Origin: Bacillota bacterium
Lineage (GTDB): Bacteria; Bacillota; Bacilli; Alicyclobacillales; Alicyclobacillaceae
NCBI GenBank assembly: GCA_021820805.1
Contig: JAKADF010000095.1
Coordinates: forward strand, 1-9,201
Length of the DNA: 9,201 bases
Direction: 5' to 3'
The notes beneath the pieces are model-generated. The model did not search any database, was not told the origin of the DNA, and saw nothing but the letters and a program-made list of their open reading frames with translations. Below, piece after piece: positions 1 to 6,801 of the stretch. How positions within the stretch are numbered: the first letter of the stretch is position 1; each line of letters opens with the position of its first letter. The translations under genes and the position numbers were made by a program.

Positions 1-41
1 GAGCAGCACATGCGTCATAACGAAATGAAAAGTATTTTTTG

Positions 42-74
42 AGGAGAATGGAATCAGTCCATTCTCCTTTTTTT
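42..74 (+). terminator. Intrinsic terminator of a rightward gene outside the window
   Basis: An 11-bp perfect stem (AGGAGAATGGA at 42-52, TCCATTCTCCT at 58-68) with a 5-base loop is followed by a T run through 74. The T run lies on the plus-strand side, so it ends transcription of a rightward gene whose coding end lies at or beyond the left edge. Reading leftward, the hairpin is followed by CAAAAAATAC rather than T residues, so it is a poor terminator for the asparagine synthetase gene that converges on it. The three plus frames stop at 18-20, 26-28 and 40-42. I cannot tell which of these, if any, is the real end of the neighbour. Confidence 0.8.
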
Positions 75-93
75 GAACTTATCTTGTTCCGGT

Positions 94-1941
94 TTATATT
101 AATTCCACATTGAATGTTTTGAGCCAGGCATTAACTTCTATCAAGTAATGGAACATCTGGGCTGTTCCCATGATTTGACCAAACCACGGACGGTGCTCAG
201 TTGCATTATAGCTTTGCACCGCAAGGTTGCGAACAGCGTGCGGATCGATAAGCGGTAATATCGGTGATGATGCATCATCAAGAATCTCTAAAGCGTATTG
301 TCTCACTGCTTTTAGATAGTCCGGGTGCGGAGTTGAAGGATACGGGCTCTTTTTTCGATCAAGGGCATCATCTGGAAGATATCCTTTCATTGCGCGCCGA
401 AGAATTCCTTTTACTTGATTCCCAGTTGTTTTAATGGACCATGGTATGTTAAAAACATATTCGACGATTCGATGGTCGCAAAATGGAACGCGTACTTCGA
501 GTCCGCTGCCCATGCTCATTCTGTCTTTACGATCTAATAAAGTAGGGAGGAATCGTGTGATACTGAGATAACCAATTTCCCGCACTCTTGCTTCTTCTTT
601 GCTCTCGCCAGAAAGCTGTGGTACTTTTGAAATTGCCTCTTGATAACGATTTTGGACGTATTCATAAGGGTTAATTTGTTTCAGCAGTTCATTAGACATA
701 ATCTTGATCCGTTCGTTTAACCTTAAAGACCATGGAAATGTATCTGCTTCAAGAGATTCTTGACGGTGGAACCACGGATATCCCCCGAATACCTCGTCAG
801 CAGATTCTCCGGACAACGCGACTGTTACGTCTTCCTTAATTCTCCTGCAAAACATGAACAACGATGTATCGATATCCGCCATTCCAGGAAGGTCACGCAC
901 AGATAGCGGGTTCATTAATTCCTTTATCAAGTCCTTAGTGTCAAATACTACTCTATGATGCACAGTTCCCAAGAAATCGGATACGTGTTGAGCCCACGGG
1001 CCGTCTAAGCTTTTTTGAAAATCATTTGCTTTAAAAAAGTCCGCCATGTCGGCGAATTCGATGGAATAAGTATGAAGAGGCGATTTATTTTGTGACGCAA
1101 ATTCACGGGCGGTAATGGCTGAAACGACACTTGAATCGAGACCGCCTGATAAGAATGTGGCGACTGGCACGTCAGACACCAATTGACGGGTGACTGTATC
1201 AACCATTAATTCTCGAACTTTATTTGTTGTCGTTTCGAGATCATCGGTATGCTCATAACTTTGAAGTTGCCAATATGGATAGGCAGTATCCTTTGAATCA
1301 CGAGCAATGAGGCAATACCCAGCTTTTACTTCACTGATATCTTTGAAAACGCCGTGTCCAGGTGTTCGAGCAGGTCCGATTGCAAAAACTTCCGCAAGTC
1401 CATCCTTATCCACCTTTCTCGAAACGAGCGGATTCGCAAGCAGTGCTTTAATTTCTGACGCAAAAAGAAAACTGCTGCCTCGTCTCGAGTAGAAAAGTGG
1501 TTTTACACCTAATCTATCACGTGCGAGGAATAACTGCCTATTTGATTCATCCCAGATGCCAAATGCAAAAATACCGTTGAGCCGTTCGACACAAGCTGGG
1601 CCCCATTCTACATAAGACAAAAGCAGGACCTCAGTATCGGAATAAGACTGAAAGTGGTGACCTTGCATTAGAAGATCTTTACGAATGTCTTCCGTGTTAT
1701 AAAGTTCTCCATTATAGATAATGGTGTAAGTATTGTCTCCAAACTTTCGTGTCATCGGTTGGGCGCCACCGGCCGGATCGACAACAATTAATCTTTGATG
1801 TGCAAAAGCGGCTGATTTTGAAAGCCACAGCCCGCAGGTGTCTGGTCCACGGTGGGTCAGTGTTTGACCCATTTTTTCGATTGTATATTGTTCATTTGTT
1901 AAATCCCGTTCCCAGTCTACCCAGCCAGCGATTCCACACAT
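94..1941 (-). CDS. asnO: Asparagine synthetase, glutamine-hydrolysing (AsnO type)
   Basis: This cytoplasmic enzyme converts aspartate, ATP and glutamine to asparagine. At 615 residues it has the normal full length. The N-terminal class II glutamine amidotransferase domain (about residues 2-200) starts with MCGIAG, where Cys2 becomes the catalytic nucleophile after Met removal. It also shows HRGPD (30-34), YNGELYN (76-82), SDTE (101-104) and RDRLGVKPLFY (141-151). The synthetase domain (about 240-600) has the ATP pyrophosphatase loop LSGGLDSS (264-271), ALSGESADEVFGGY (375-388) and LLDRKDRMSM (468-477). The start is firm: AGGAGG (plus coordinates 1949-1954) lies 7 bases before the ATG. The MCG-WVDW opening and the length resemble Bacillus AsnO, the sporulation-associated paralogue, more than housekeeping AsnB. 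The asnO assignment is therefore family-level inference. It stands alone, divergent from the DinB-like gene, and I see no good leftward terminator. Confidence 0.93.
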   Translation of the reverse strand: MCGIAGWVDWERDLTNEQYTIEKMGQTLTHRGPDTCGLWLSKSAAFAHQRLIVVDPAGGAQPMTRKFGDNTYTIIYNGELYNTEDIRKDLLMQGHHFQSYSDTEVLLLSYVEWGPACVERLNGIFAFGIWDESNRQLFLARDRLGVKPLFYSRRGSSFLFASEIKALLANPLVSRKVDKDGLAEVFAIGPARTPGHGVFKDISEVKAGYCLIARDSKDTAYPYWQLQSYEHTDDLETTTNKVRELMVDTVTRQLVSDVPVATFLSGGLDSSVVSAITAREFASQNKSPLHTYSIEFADMADFFKANDFQKSLDGPWAQHVSDFLGTVHHRVVFDTKDLIKELMNPLSVRDLPGMADIDTSLFMFCRRIKEDVTVALSGESADEVFGGYPWFHRQESLEADTFPWSLRLNERIKIMSNELLKQINPYEYVQNRYQEAISKVPQLSGESKEEARVREIGYLSITRFLPTLLDRKDRMSMGSGLEVRVPFCDHRIVEYVFNIPWSIKTTGNQVKGILRRAMKGYLPDDALDRKKSPYPSTPHPDYLKAVRQYALEILDDASSPILPLIDPHAVRNLAVQSYNATEHRPWFGQIMGTAQMFHYLIEVNAWLKTFNVELI

Positions 1942-2155
1942 AACGTAGCCTCCTGTTCTAAATTGCCTTTCACTCGGGCTACAACAAATGCGCCCAGGTC
2001 CACAATTCAGGCTATGCGCCTATATAGATCCGTGTGCGTGTATAAGCATGTCGGCAGCAGTCGGTTTCGCAGCAACCGGAACAATGATCATTTTTGTATC
2101 TAGGTGTATGATGTACGAGAAAAGTTAACTTTCCTATTTATAAGGGGGTTTTGTA
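1942..2155. other. Divergent intergenic region between asnO and the DinB-like gene
   Basis: These 214 bases carry the control regions of both neighbours. I see ribosome binding sites at both ends and a small inverted repeat (CGGTT 2062-2066, AACCG 2074-2078). No T-box consensus, riboswitch, mobile remnant or convincing short ORF is visible. For asnO I could not find a convincing sigma-A promoter. Confidence 0.6.
2084..2112 (+). promoter_or_regulatory. Possible sigma-A promoter of the DinB-like gene
   Basis: TATGAT at 2107-2112 matches the -10 consensus at five of six positions. ATGATC at 2084-2089, 17 bases upstream, is a weak -35 (three of six). The start of transcription would fall near 2119, giving a leader of about 37 bases before the ATG at 2156. 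The call rests on the -10 and the spacing only. Confidence 0.35.
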
Positions 2156-2599
2156 ATGATAAAAGAAGTAGAAGATGAACTGAATGTACTTCAGTTACTG
2201 CATACGTCAATAGATCAACTTGTAGAAGGGCTGACTGACGAGGATTGGGCTCAGAAGCCTGGAGAATCCTTCAATAATATTGCATCGATTATCGATCACG
2301 TTATGCTTGTGGAACAAAAGTTCTTATCAGTGATTGCTGGCCTGCCTTCAGAAATTGACACTCAGGAACCCTTTCATGCAAATTCCTGGGATGTACCGAG
2401 GATAAAAGCGAAGTGGGAAAAAATATTGGACGATGCAAAGCTTTTGCTTAGCAAAGTGAGTGAAGACGATTTAACTGATCCAGGACTTACTTTACGCGTT
2501 GGCGACTTGAATAAACGTCAGTTGTTGACTTATATGATTGCACATACTGCACATCATCGTGGACAGCTTCCGCTTGTGAAGAGACTGCTTGCGAAGTAG
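2156..2599 (+). CDS. DinB/YfiT-like putative metalloenzyme
   Basis: This is a 147-residue cytoplasmic protein of the DinB/YfiT four-helix-bundle superfamily. Members bind a divalent metal through three histidines, and several are thiol-dependent S-transferases (bacillithiol-dependent in Bacillus). The triad is visible as H48 in the IIDHVM segment plus H130 and H134 in the HTAHHRGQ motif near the C-terminus, which is the family hallmark. W31 (DEDW) and the R135-G136-Q137 turn also fit. Length is normal and the protein is rich in predicted amphipathic helices. The start is supported by AAGGGGG at 2142-2148, 7 bases before the ATG. It is a single-gene unit bounded downstream by a strong terminator. 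The substrate cannot be inferred, and the name DinB does not imply DNA repair or polymerase IV here. Confidence 0.88.
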   Translation: MIKEVEDELNVLQLLHTSIDQLVEGLTDEDWAQKPGESFNNIASIIDHVMLVEQKFLSVIAGLPSEIDTQEPFHANSWDVPRIKAKWEKILDDAKLLLSKVSEDDLTDPGLTLRVGDLNKRQLLTYMIAHTAHHRGQLPLVKRLLAK

Positions 2600-2610
2600 G
2601 ATAAAAGTAG

Positions 2611-2647
2611 GATTAAAAGCCCAGTGCCTATCACTGGGCTTTTAATC
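2611..2647. terminator. Strong 16-bp terminator after the DinB-like gene
   Basis: The arms 2611-2626 (GATTAAAAGCCCAGTG) and 2632-2647 (CACTGGGCTTTTAATC) are perfectly complementary over 16 bp with a 5-base loop (CCTAT). The stem has a GC core flanked by an A-tract and a T-tract inside the arms, so it can work in either direction. It starts 11 bases after the stop codon at 2597-2599. Confidence 0.92.
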
Positions 2648-2700
2648 TGTCGACTGCTGCTATATTTTAAATTTTAATGTCAGAATTTCTTGTACTTTCT

Positions 2701-2730
2701 TTGACGGAATAGTAGCAATGTGTTAATAAT
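2701..2730 (+). promoter_or_regulatory. Probable sigma-A promoter of the DUF3311/symporter operon
   Basis: TTGACG (2701-2706, five of six) is followed after 18 bases by AATAAT (2725-2730, five of six), within a very AT-rich stretch that continues to 2760. Transcription would start near 2737, about 40 bases before the GTG start at 2778. No catabolite-repression (cre) site is evident. Confidence 0.55.
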
Positions 2731-2777
2731 ATAAATAATACTTTAATTAATAATATTTTAAGAGGGAGGGGCCAACT

Positions 2778-2969
2778 GTGAAATATATTTTACTGATTAT
2801 TCCGTTTATCGCATCTCTATGGGTTCCGTTTTATGCATCTGCAAAGCCAGAAGTATTCGGAATTCCGTATTTTTATTGGTATCAATTTTTATGGGTTCTC
2901 ATCAGTGCGGTTATAACTGCAATCGTATATAAGATGGATAAAAGGCGAGAGGGGGACAAAGCTAGATGA
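2778..2969 (+). CDS. DUF3311 small membrane protein, transporter partner
   Basis: This 63-residue protein has two predicted membrane helices (about residues 3-22 and 34-55). They are separated by a short polar loop containing K23-P24-E25 and the aromatic FYWYQFLW segment, and the protein ends in a basic tail (KMDKRREGDKAR). It matches the DUF3311 family (Bacillus YhjC-like), whose genes typically sit directly upstream of a sodium:solute symporter. The start is GTG, with AGAGGGAGGG at 2761-2770 seven bases upstream. Its stop overlaps the symporter start in an ATGA (2966-2969), so the two are translationally coupled. By association it is probably an accessory subunit or stabiliser of the symporter. 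No biochemical role is visible in the sequence. Confidence 0.85.
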   Translation: MKYILLIIPFIASLWVPFYASAKPEVFGIPYFYWYQFLWVLISAVITAIVYKMDKRREGDKAR

Positions 2970-4447
2970 ACTGGCCGGCATTATCTGTATTTATTGTTCT
3001 ATTTCTTCTAGTTACTGTACTAGGCTTCTGGGCATCCAGATGGCGTAGAGGCGATTTAAATAATTTGGACGAATGGGGACTTGGCGGGCGTCGCTTTGGT
3101 ACCGTTGTCACTTGGTTCTTGCTTGGCGGGGATTTGTATACAGCGTATACATTCATTGCTGTTCCTGCCTTGATGTTTGGTTCGGGGGCAGTTGGCTTTT
3201 TCGCAGTCCCTTATACGATTATCATTTATCCATTCGTATTCGTAGTTATGCCAAGACTATGGTATGTAGCAAAAAAACATGGCTATATCACTGCATCGGA
3301 CTTTGTCAAAGGCAGATTTGACAGCAAAGGTCTCGCGCTTGCAGTTGCTATCACAGGTATCTTAGCAACAATGCCATACATTGCGTTGCAATTAGTTGGT
3401 ATGAAAGCAGTTATTGTAGCGATGGGGCTCCCTGCTGAAGCATCTTTGATTATTGCATTCATTATTCTTGCTGCTTACACATATACAAGTGGTCTTCGTG
3501 CTCCAGCAATCACAGCAGTTGTAAAAGACCTTCTTATTTACTTGACGGTTATCGTGGCTGTTATCGTTATTCCAATAAAACTCGGCGGACTCGGACATAT
3601 CTTCCATGCAGCTCAAACGGAACTTCCTAAGACATTCTTGCTATCGCCAAAACAATATGTCGCATATGCAACATTATCGCTTGGTTCTGCACTTGCATTG
3701 TTCCTGTATCCACACTCCGTAACAGGCGTTCTTAGCTCAAAAGGAGCAGATGTCATCAAGCGCAACTCCGCATTATTGCCAATTTACTCCTTTGCACTTG
3801 GCATTATTGCACTGTTTGGATATATGGCTATCGCGGCTGACATTCATACGAAGAGTAACTCGATGGCTGTCCCGCTTTTGTTTTTGAAAGAATTCCCGGC
3901 CTGGTTCTCTGGCCTTGCTTTTGCTGCCATTGCAATTGGTGCCTTGGTTCCAGCATCGATTATGTCGATTGCAGCATCTAACTTATTCACACGTAATATT
4001 TACCGTGAGTACTTTAGACCGAATTGTTCAAATGCAAGTGAAGCGAAAGTTGCAAAATTAACTTCTTTGGTCGTTAAATTTGGTGCACTTGCATTTATCA
4101 TTTGGCTGCCGACCCAATTCGCGATTAACTTGCAGCTTTTGGGAGGCATTTGGATTCTGCAAACATTCCCAGCCGTCATCATTGCGCTGTATACGAAATG
4201 GTTCCACCGTTATGCGCTGCTGCTAGGTTGGGTCGCAGGAATGGGTGTTGGTTCTTATATGGCATTTGCTGAAGGCCTAAAATCTACGTTTCCGCTCCAT
4301 CTATTTGGGACAACCATCGCAGGTTACGCAGCGGTTTGGGCTTTGGTTATCAACTTGGTGGTAACTATAGTCCTCACACCAATCTTTAAAGCAATGCAAG
4401 TAAGTAATGGTAAAGATGAGACATCATCTGCTAGCTATGTTGCATAA
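2966..4447 (+). CDS. Sodium:solute symporter (SSS family), probable monocarboxylate permease
   Basis: This 493-residue polytopic membrane protein has about 13 hydrophobic helices, as is usual for SSS transporters with the LeuT fold. Family features include the N-terminal DEWGLGGRRFGTVVTWFLLG segment (35-54), the YTAYTF stretch (58-63), the YTYTSGLRAP loop (171-180), and the helix with ALVPASIMSIAASNLFTRNIY (326-346). In SSS proteins that last segment corresponds to the helix supplying Ser/Thr ligands of the Na2 site. Pairing with a DUF3311 protein recalls Bacillus YhjC-YhjB and the rhizobial monocarboxylate permease MctP. Uptake of acetate, propionate, lactate or pyruvate is therefore plausible, and the neighbouring acyl-CoA ligase and citrate synthase support this, but the substrate is inference. 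GAGGGGGA (2949-2956) lies 9 bases before the ATG. The C-terminal tail after about residue 474 is short and cytoplasmic. Confidence 0.9.
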   Translation: MNWPALSVFIVLFLLVTVLGFWASRWRRGDLNNLDEWGLGGRRFGTVVTWFLLGGDLYTAYTFIAVPALMFGSGAVGFFAVPYTIIIYPFVFVVMPRLWYVAKKHGYITASDFVKGRFDSKGLALAVAITGILATMPYIALQLVGMKAVIVAMGLPAEASLIIAFIILAAYTYTSGLRAPAITAVVKDLLIYLTVIVAVIVIPIKLGGLGHIFHAAQTELPKTFLLSPKQYVAYATLSLGSALALFLYPHSVTGVLSSKGADVIKRNSALLPIYSFALGIIALFGYMAIAADIHTKSNSMAVPLLFLKEFPAWFSGLAFAAIAIGALVPASIMSIAASNLFTRNIYREYFRPNCSNASEAKVAKLTSLVVKFGALAFIIWLPTQFAINLQLLGGIWILQTFPAVIIALYTKWFHRYALLLGWVAGMGVGSYMAFAEGLKSTFPLHLFGTTIAGYAAVWALVINLVVTIVLTPIFKAMQVSNGKDETSSASYVA

Positions 4448-4471
4448 TCTAGCATAAGTTATGGCAGCGAC

Positions 4472-4506
4472 AGCGATAGGCCTCGTAAATGGCCTATCGC
4501 TTTTTT
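4472..4506 (+). terminator. Intrinsic terminator of the symporter operon
   Basis: An 11-bp perfect stem (AGCGATAGGCC 4472-4482, GGCCTATCGCT 4491-4501) with an 8-base loop runs into TTTTTT at 4501-4506. It begins 24 bases after the symporter stop. There is no T run on the minus-strand side, so it serves the plus strand only. Confidence 0.92.
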
Positions 4507-4513
4507 GATCTGG

Positions 4514-4548
4514 AGAAAACAACTGCTTAGGAGCGGCGTAAAGCAGTT
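4514..4548 (-). terminator. Likely terminator of citA
   Basis: On the minus strand, just past the citA stop, AACTGCTT (plus 4548-4541) pairs with AAGCAGTT (plus 4528-4521), giving 8 bp and a 12-base loop. GTTTTCT follows. The T tract is short and the loop long, so it is weaker than the other terminators here. It lies back-to-back with the symporter terminator, as expected between convergent genes. Confidence 0.6.
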
Positions 4549-4564
4549 TCATAACCTATGGTGA

Positions 4565-5668
4565 TTAATTTACGGCTACGGATGATAGTGCGCCAATATA
4601 TTTTGACGACGGGCGAATCAAGCGATTGTTCTCAGCCTGCTCTAATATGTTTGCAGTCCATCCAACCATACGGGCCACAGTAAATGTAGGTGTATATATT
4701 GCCTTCGAAATATCAAGGGCACGAAAGACAGCAGCAGCCCAAAACTCAACGTTCGGGTAAAGGTTTCGGCCAGGTTTATACTCTGCTAATAGCTTTACGG
4801 CTGTATCTTCAACATGCAAAGCGAGTTTAAACCAGGGGTCCTGCACCTGCATGTTTTTAACCACTTGGCAGAGTGCCTTAGCCCGTGGATCATGTGTTTT
4901 ATAAACACGATGTCCAAACCCCATTAATCGGCTGCCTGCCTCGAGCTCACTTCTGAGCCAAGTCTCTGCATTTTCAGATGATTTTATGTCTTCCAACATA
5001 CTCATTACTTCGGAGGGGGCGCCACCGTGCAGCGGACCTTTCATAGCTCCAACTGCAGCAACAAGGGCTGAAGCCATGTCAGACTGTGTTGAAGTCACTA
5101 CTCGAGCTGAAAATGTAGAGGCGTTCATGCCATGTTCCATGCAGACGATTAGGTAGGTTTCAAGCACGCGAGTATGCTCTTTTGAAGGAGGTAGTCCATC
5201 TCGTATCATGTAGAGGTAATTTTCGACATGGCTGAGGTTGTGGTTTGGAGTTGTGAATGATACACCTCGGACCTTTGCATGCCAATACGCAATAATAGTT
5301 GGTACGATTGCTGTAAACTGAATCGCCTGTTCGACTGTTGGCGGCCAAGTGTTGTCTGTACCAATTGCAGAAAGTGCTGTTCTAATCACTTCCATGAAAC
5401 CAGTTTCCTTAGGGAGCAAGTCAAGTATATTTGCAATATGAATCGGTAAATCACGGTTTTTAGACAGCTCTAGTGAAAGTTCGCCCCGTTCTTTGGTACT
5501 TGGCAAGTGACCGTACCAAAGGAGAAACGCGATATCTTCAAATGAATAAGTAGTGGCGAGCGTGGGTGCGTCAAATCCTCTAAAAATTAATCGGCCATTT
5601 GTTCCGTCTACTAGACTGAGTTCCGTTTCCGCCGCAATGATTCCTTCGAGCCCGTTCACTTTTGACAT
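4565..5668 (-). CDS. citA: Citrate synthase, minor CitA type
   Basis: The enzyme condenses acetyl-CoA with oxaloacetate to citrate. It is cytoplasmic and belongs to the short Gram-positive/archaeal-length group (367 residues; Bacillus CitA is about the same). Using the ATG at 5668, motifs are EHGMNASTFSARV (178-190), GPLHGGAP with catalytic His214 (211-218), MGFGHRVYKTHDPRA with His253 (249-263), YPNVEF (304-309) and PTFTVARMVGW (327-337). The C-terminal ILEQAENNRLIRPSSKY (341-357) is typical. The start choice matters: AAAAGGAGG ends 8 bases before the ATG at 5668 but only 2 bases before an in-frame GTG at 5674, so the ATG is preferred. Residue 308, aligned with the family's catalytic Asp, reads Glu. 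The adjacent divergent CitR homologue, with the Bacillus gene order, supports CitA rather than 2-methylcitrate synthase. Side activity with propionyl-CoA cannot be excluded. Confidence 0.92.
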   Translation of the reverse strand: MSKVNGLEGIIAAETELSLVDGTNGRLIFRGFDAPTLATTYSFEDIAFLLWYGHLPSTKERGELSLELSKNRDLPIHIANILDLLPKETGFMEVIRTALSAIGTDNTWPPTVEQAIQFTAIVPTIIAYWHAKVRGVSFTTPNHNLSHVENYLYMIRDGLPPSKEHTRVLETYLIVCMEHGMNASTFSARVVTSTQSDMASALVAAVGAMKGPLHGGAPSEVMSMLEDIKSSENAETWLRSELEAGSRLMGFGHRVYKTHDPRAKALCQVVKNMQVQDPWFKLALHVEDTAVKLLAEYKPGRNLYPNVEFWAAAVFRALDISKAIYTPTFTVARMVGWTANILEQAENNRLIRPSSKYIGALSSVAVN

Positions 5669-5676
5669 GTTCACAA

Positions 5677-5682
5677 CCTCCT
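5677..5682 (-). promoter_or_regulatory. Ribosome binding site that sets the citA start
   Basis: The minus strand reads AGGAGG here. It is 8 bases from ATG 5668 and 2 bases from GTG 5674. Only the ATG has workable spacing, which removes two residues from the longest possible protein. Confidence 0.8.
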
Positions 5683-5718
5683 TTTCTACTGTAAGTGTAG
5701 TCCAGTTTTATATTTATG

Positions 5719-5735
5719 TATAATAATTTATTATA
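5719..5735. promoter_or_regulatory. Perfect AT palindrome with divergent -10 boxes (citA/citR)
   Basis: TATAATAA-T-TTATTATA is an 8-bp perfect inverted repeat with one central base. It carries a consensus TATAAT on the plus strand (5719-5724) and another on the minus strand (5735-5730). The minus-strand box would start citA about 55 bases before its ATG. The plus-strand box would start citR about 60 bases upstream of its ATG. Neither has a good -35 at the right distance, which fits promoters that depend on a regulator. A second candidate -10 for citR is TATGAT at 5747-5752. Confidence 0.55.
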
Positions 5736-5740
5736 AGTAA

Positions 5741-5763
5741 ATTGATTATGATATTTAATCGAT
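5741..5763. promoter_or_regulatory. Probable CitR operator (LysR-type box)
   Basis: ATTGATTA (5741-5748) and TAATCGAT (5756-5763) form an inverted repeat matching at seven of eight positions, with a 7-base spacer. It contains the T-N11-A LysR core (T5746, A5758) in ATT/AAT context. If citA starts from the minus-strand -10 at 5735-5730, this site covers its -35 region. That suits repression, the role known for CitR in Bacillus subtilis. It also lies just downstream of the plus-strand -10, which would allow autoregulation. Assignment to CitR rests on position and symmetry. Confidence 0.6.
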
Positions 5764-5793
5764 CAGAGAATTGAACTGTACGGAGGAATCAGC

Positions 5794-6687
5794 ATGGAAA
5801 TATCTTGGTTGCGTACATTTGTTACGGCTGCAAAATATGGGAATTTTCGGAGGGCTGCAGAGGTATTGCATCTTGCACAGCCAACAGTGACTGTTCAGAT
5901 TCAAAAGCTGGAAGCAGGTTGGCAAGTATCTTTGTTTGAACGCATCGGTCGAAATGTTCAACTTACTCCCGCAGGCAAACGCTTTTTGCGTCACGCAGAG
6001 GATTTACTGATGCGCTATGAAGAAAGTATTCAGGATATGGCAAGATGGCGGGAAGGGTTTGAGGATGTAATCATAATTTCAGTTGCACCGATAATTGCAA
6101 CAACATTTTTACCACGATGGATACGTGCATTTACGTCTATCTACAAAAGCGTCACTTTTACAGTACGTGTTGTACCGTCAAATCAAATTGGAGAAGATGT
6201 TTCAGGTCTTGAAGCAGATATCGGGTTTAGTCGTACGGCACAGTTTGGGTCAAAAATTTGTTGCGAGCCAATTTATGACGATCCGCTTTCGCTTGTAGCC
6301 CCCATTGACGCCGATAGTGTAGGTGATTCGCCTAGGCTTGTTGAAGAGGTCTTTAGAAAGCATACGTTATTTACACACAACCACCCGGGATTTTGGGATA
6401 ATCTGCTGTTCGAGCTTCGTTCGCATTTCGGAGCGATTCGCACAATGCAAGTTACTCAAGCGCATGTGTGTTTGGATTGGATATTAGAAGGGATGGGTGT
6501 GTCATTTTTACCGATTAGCACCGTAAGGCGTGCTGTGTCTATTGGCGCAGTTGAACTGATTCCTTTCAACTTATTTAATTTACCCGTTACAAAAACGTAT
6601 ATGGTGAATCGTCAAAATCAAACAGATATTGTATCTGCTTTTTCATCTTTTGTTAGAGATTATATGTCTGTGCGTCCTCTTGTGTAA
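5794..6687 (+). CDS. citR: LysR-family regulator CitR
   Basis: This 297-residue DNA-binding regulator has the LysR layout. An N-terminal winged helix-turn-helix (about 1-60) contains WLRTFVTAAKYGNFRRAAE (5-23), the recognition segment AQPTVTVQIQKLE (28-40) and LFERIGRNVQLTPAG (47-61). A linker helix (about 62-90) and a periplasmic-binding-protein-like effector domain (about 92-292) follow. The segments HNHPGFWD (195-202) and EGMGVSFLPISTV (232-244) closely resemble Bacillus CitR, and divergence from citA is the Bacillus arrangement. GGAGGA at 5782-5787 lies 6 bases before the ATG. In B. subtilis CitR represses citA and the effector is not well defined. Here the gene downstream is an acyl-CoA ligase in the same direction, so CitR might control that too, although the ligase has its own promoter. 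I see no convincing terminator after citR. Confidence 0.92.
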   Translation: MEISWLRTFVTAAKYGNFRRAAEVLHLAQPTVTVQIQKLEAGWQVSLFERIGRNVQLTPAGKRFLRHAEDLLMRYEESIQDMARWREGFEDVIIISVAPIIATTFLPRWIRAFTSIYKSVTFTVRVVPSNQIGEDVSGLEADIGFSRTAQFGSKICCEPIYDDPLSLVAPIDADSVGDSPRLVEEVFRKHTLFTHNHPGFWDNLLFELRSHFGAIRTMQVTQAHVCLDWILEGMGVSFLPISTVRRAVSIGAVELIPFNLFNLPVTKTYMVNRQNQTDIVSAFSSFVRDYMSVRPLV

Positions 6688-6736
6688 ACAAAGCGAGACT
6701 AGTTGAACTGTTTTTATAATTAGCGACAACAATCTC

Positions 6737-6765
6737 TTGACCGCTCCGCACATTTTCCTTACGAT
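6737..6765 (+). promoter_or_regulatory. Probable sigma-A promoter of the acyl-CoA ligase gene
   Basis: TTGACC (6737-6742, five of six) and TACGAT (6760-6765, four of six) are separated by the optimal 17 bases. Transcription would begin near 6772, giving a leader of about 30 bases. The rest of the 114-base citR-ligase gap shows no ORF, no good terminator and no clear cre site. Confidence 0.55.
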
Positions 6766-6781
6766 CTAAATATCAAAAAAT

Positions 6782-6800
6782 TTCGCAAATGGGGTGCGAA
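6782..6800 (+). promoter_or_regulatory. Hairpin holding the ribosome binding site of the acyl-CoA ligase
   Basis: TTCGCA (6782-6787) and TGCGAA (6795-6800) form a 6-bp stem with loop AATGGGG. The only Shine-Dalgarno-like sequence, GGGGTG at 6791-6796, is partly in the loop and partly in the stem, immediately before the GTG start at 6802. The fold could lower or regulate initiation. Confidence 0.45.
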
Positions 6801-6801
6801 T

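Noticed and set aside
2116..2136. Leftward sigma-E promoter for asnO (CATACACC near 2103-2110 on the minus strand)
   Set aside because: The -10 resembles the sigma-E consensus, but no fitting -35 lies 14-15 bases upstream, and the leader would be about 160 bases.
1942..2155. T-box or other amino-acid riboswitch before asnO
   Set aside because: There is no T-box consensus (TGGNACCGCG) on the minus strand and no strong terminator/antiterminator pair. The small 4-5 bp hairpins are within chance expectation.
2156..2599. DNA polymerase IV (the other gene called dinB)
   Set aside because: The product has 147 residues with a His triad and no Y-family polymerase motifs. It belongs to the unrelated DinB/YfiT metal-binding superfamily.
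2660..2696. CodY-like box upstream of the symporter operon
   Set aside because: The best match to AATTTTCWGAAAATT has about six mismatches.
4565..5668. 2-methylcitrate synthase (MmgD/PrpC) for the citrate synthase
   Set aside because: The sequence and the divergent CitR neighbour match CitA better, and no prpD, prpB or methylisocitrate lyase gene is present. Side activity is not excluded.
5669..5674. GTG at 5674 as the citA start (369 residues)
   Set aside because: It lies only 2 bases from the AGGAGG ribosome site. The ATG at 5668 has 8-base spacing and gives the usual CitA length.
6683..6697. Catabolite-repression (cre) site near the end of citR
   Set aside because: TGTAAACAAAGCGA has about five mismatches, including the central CG.
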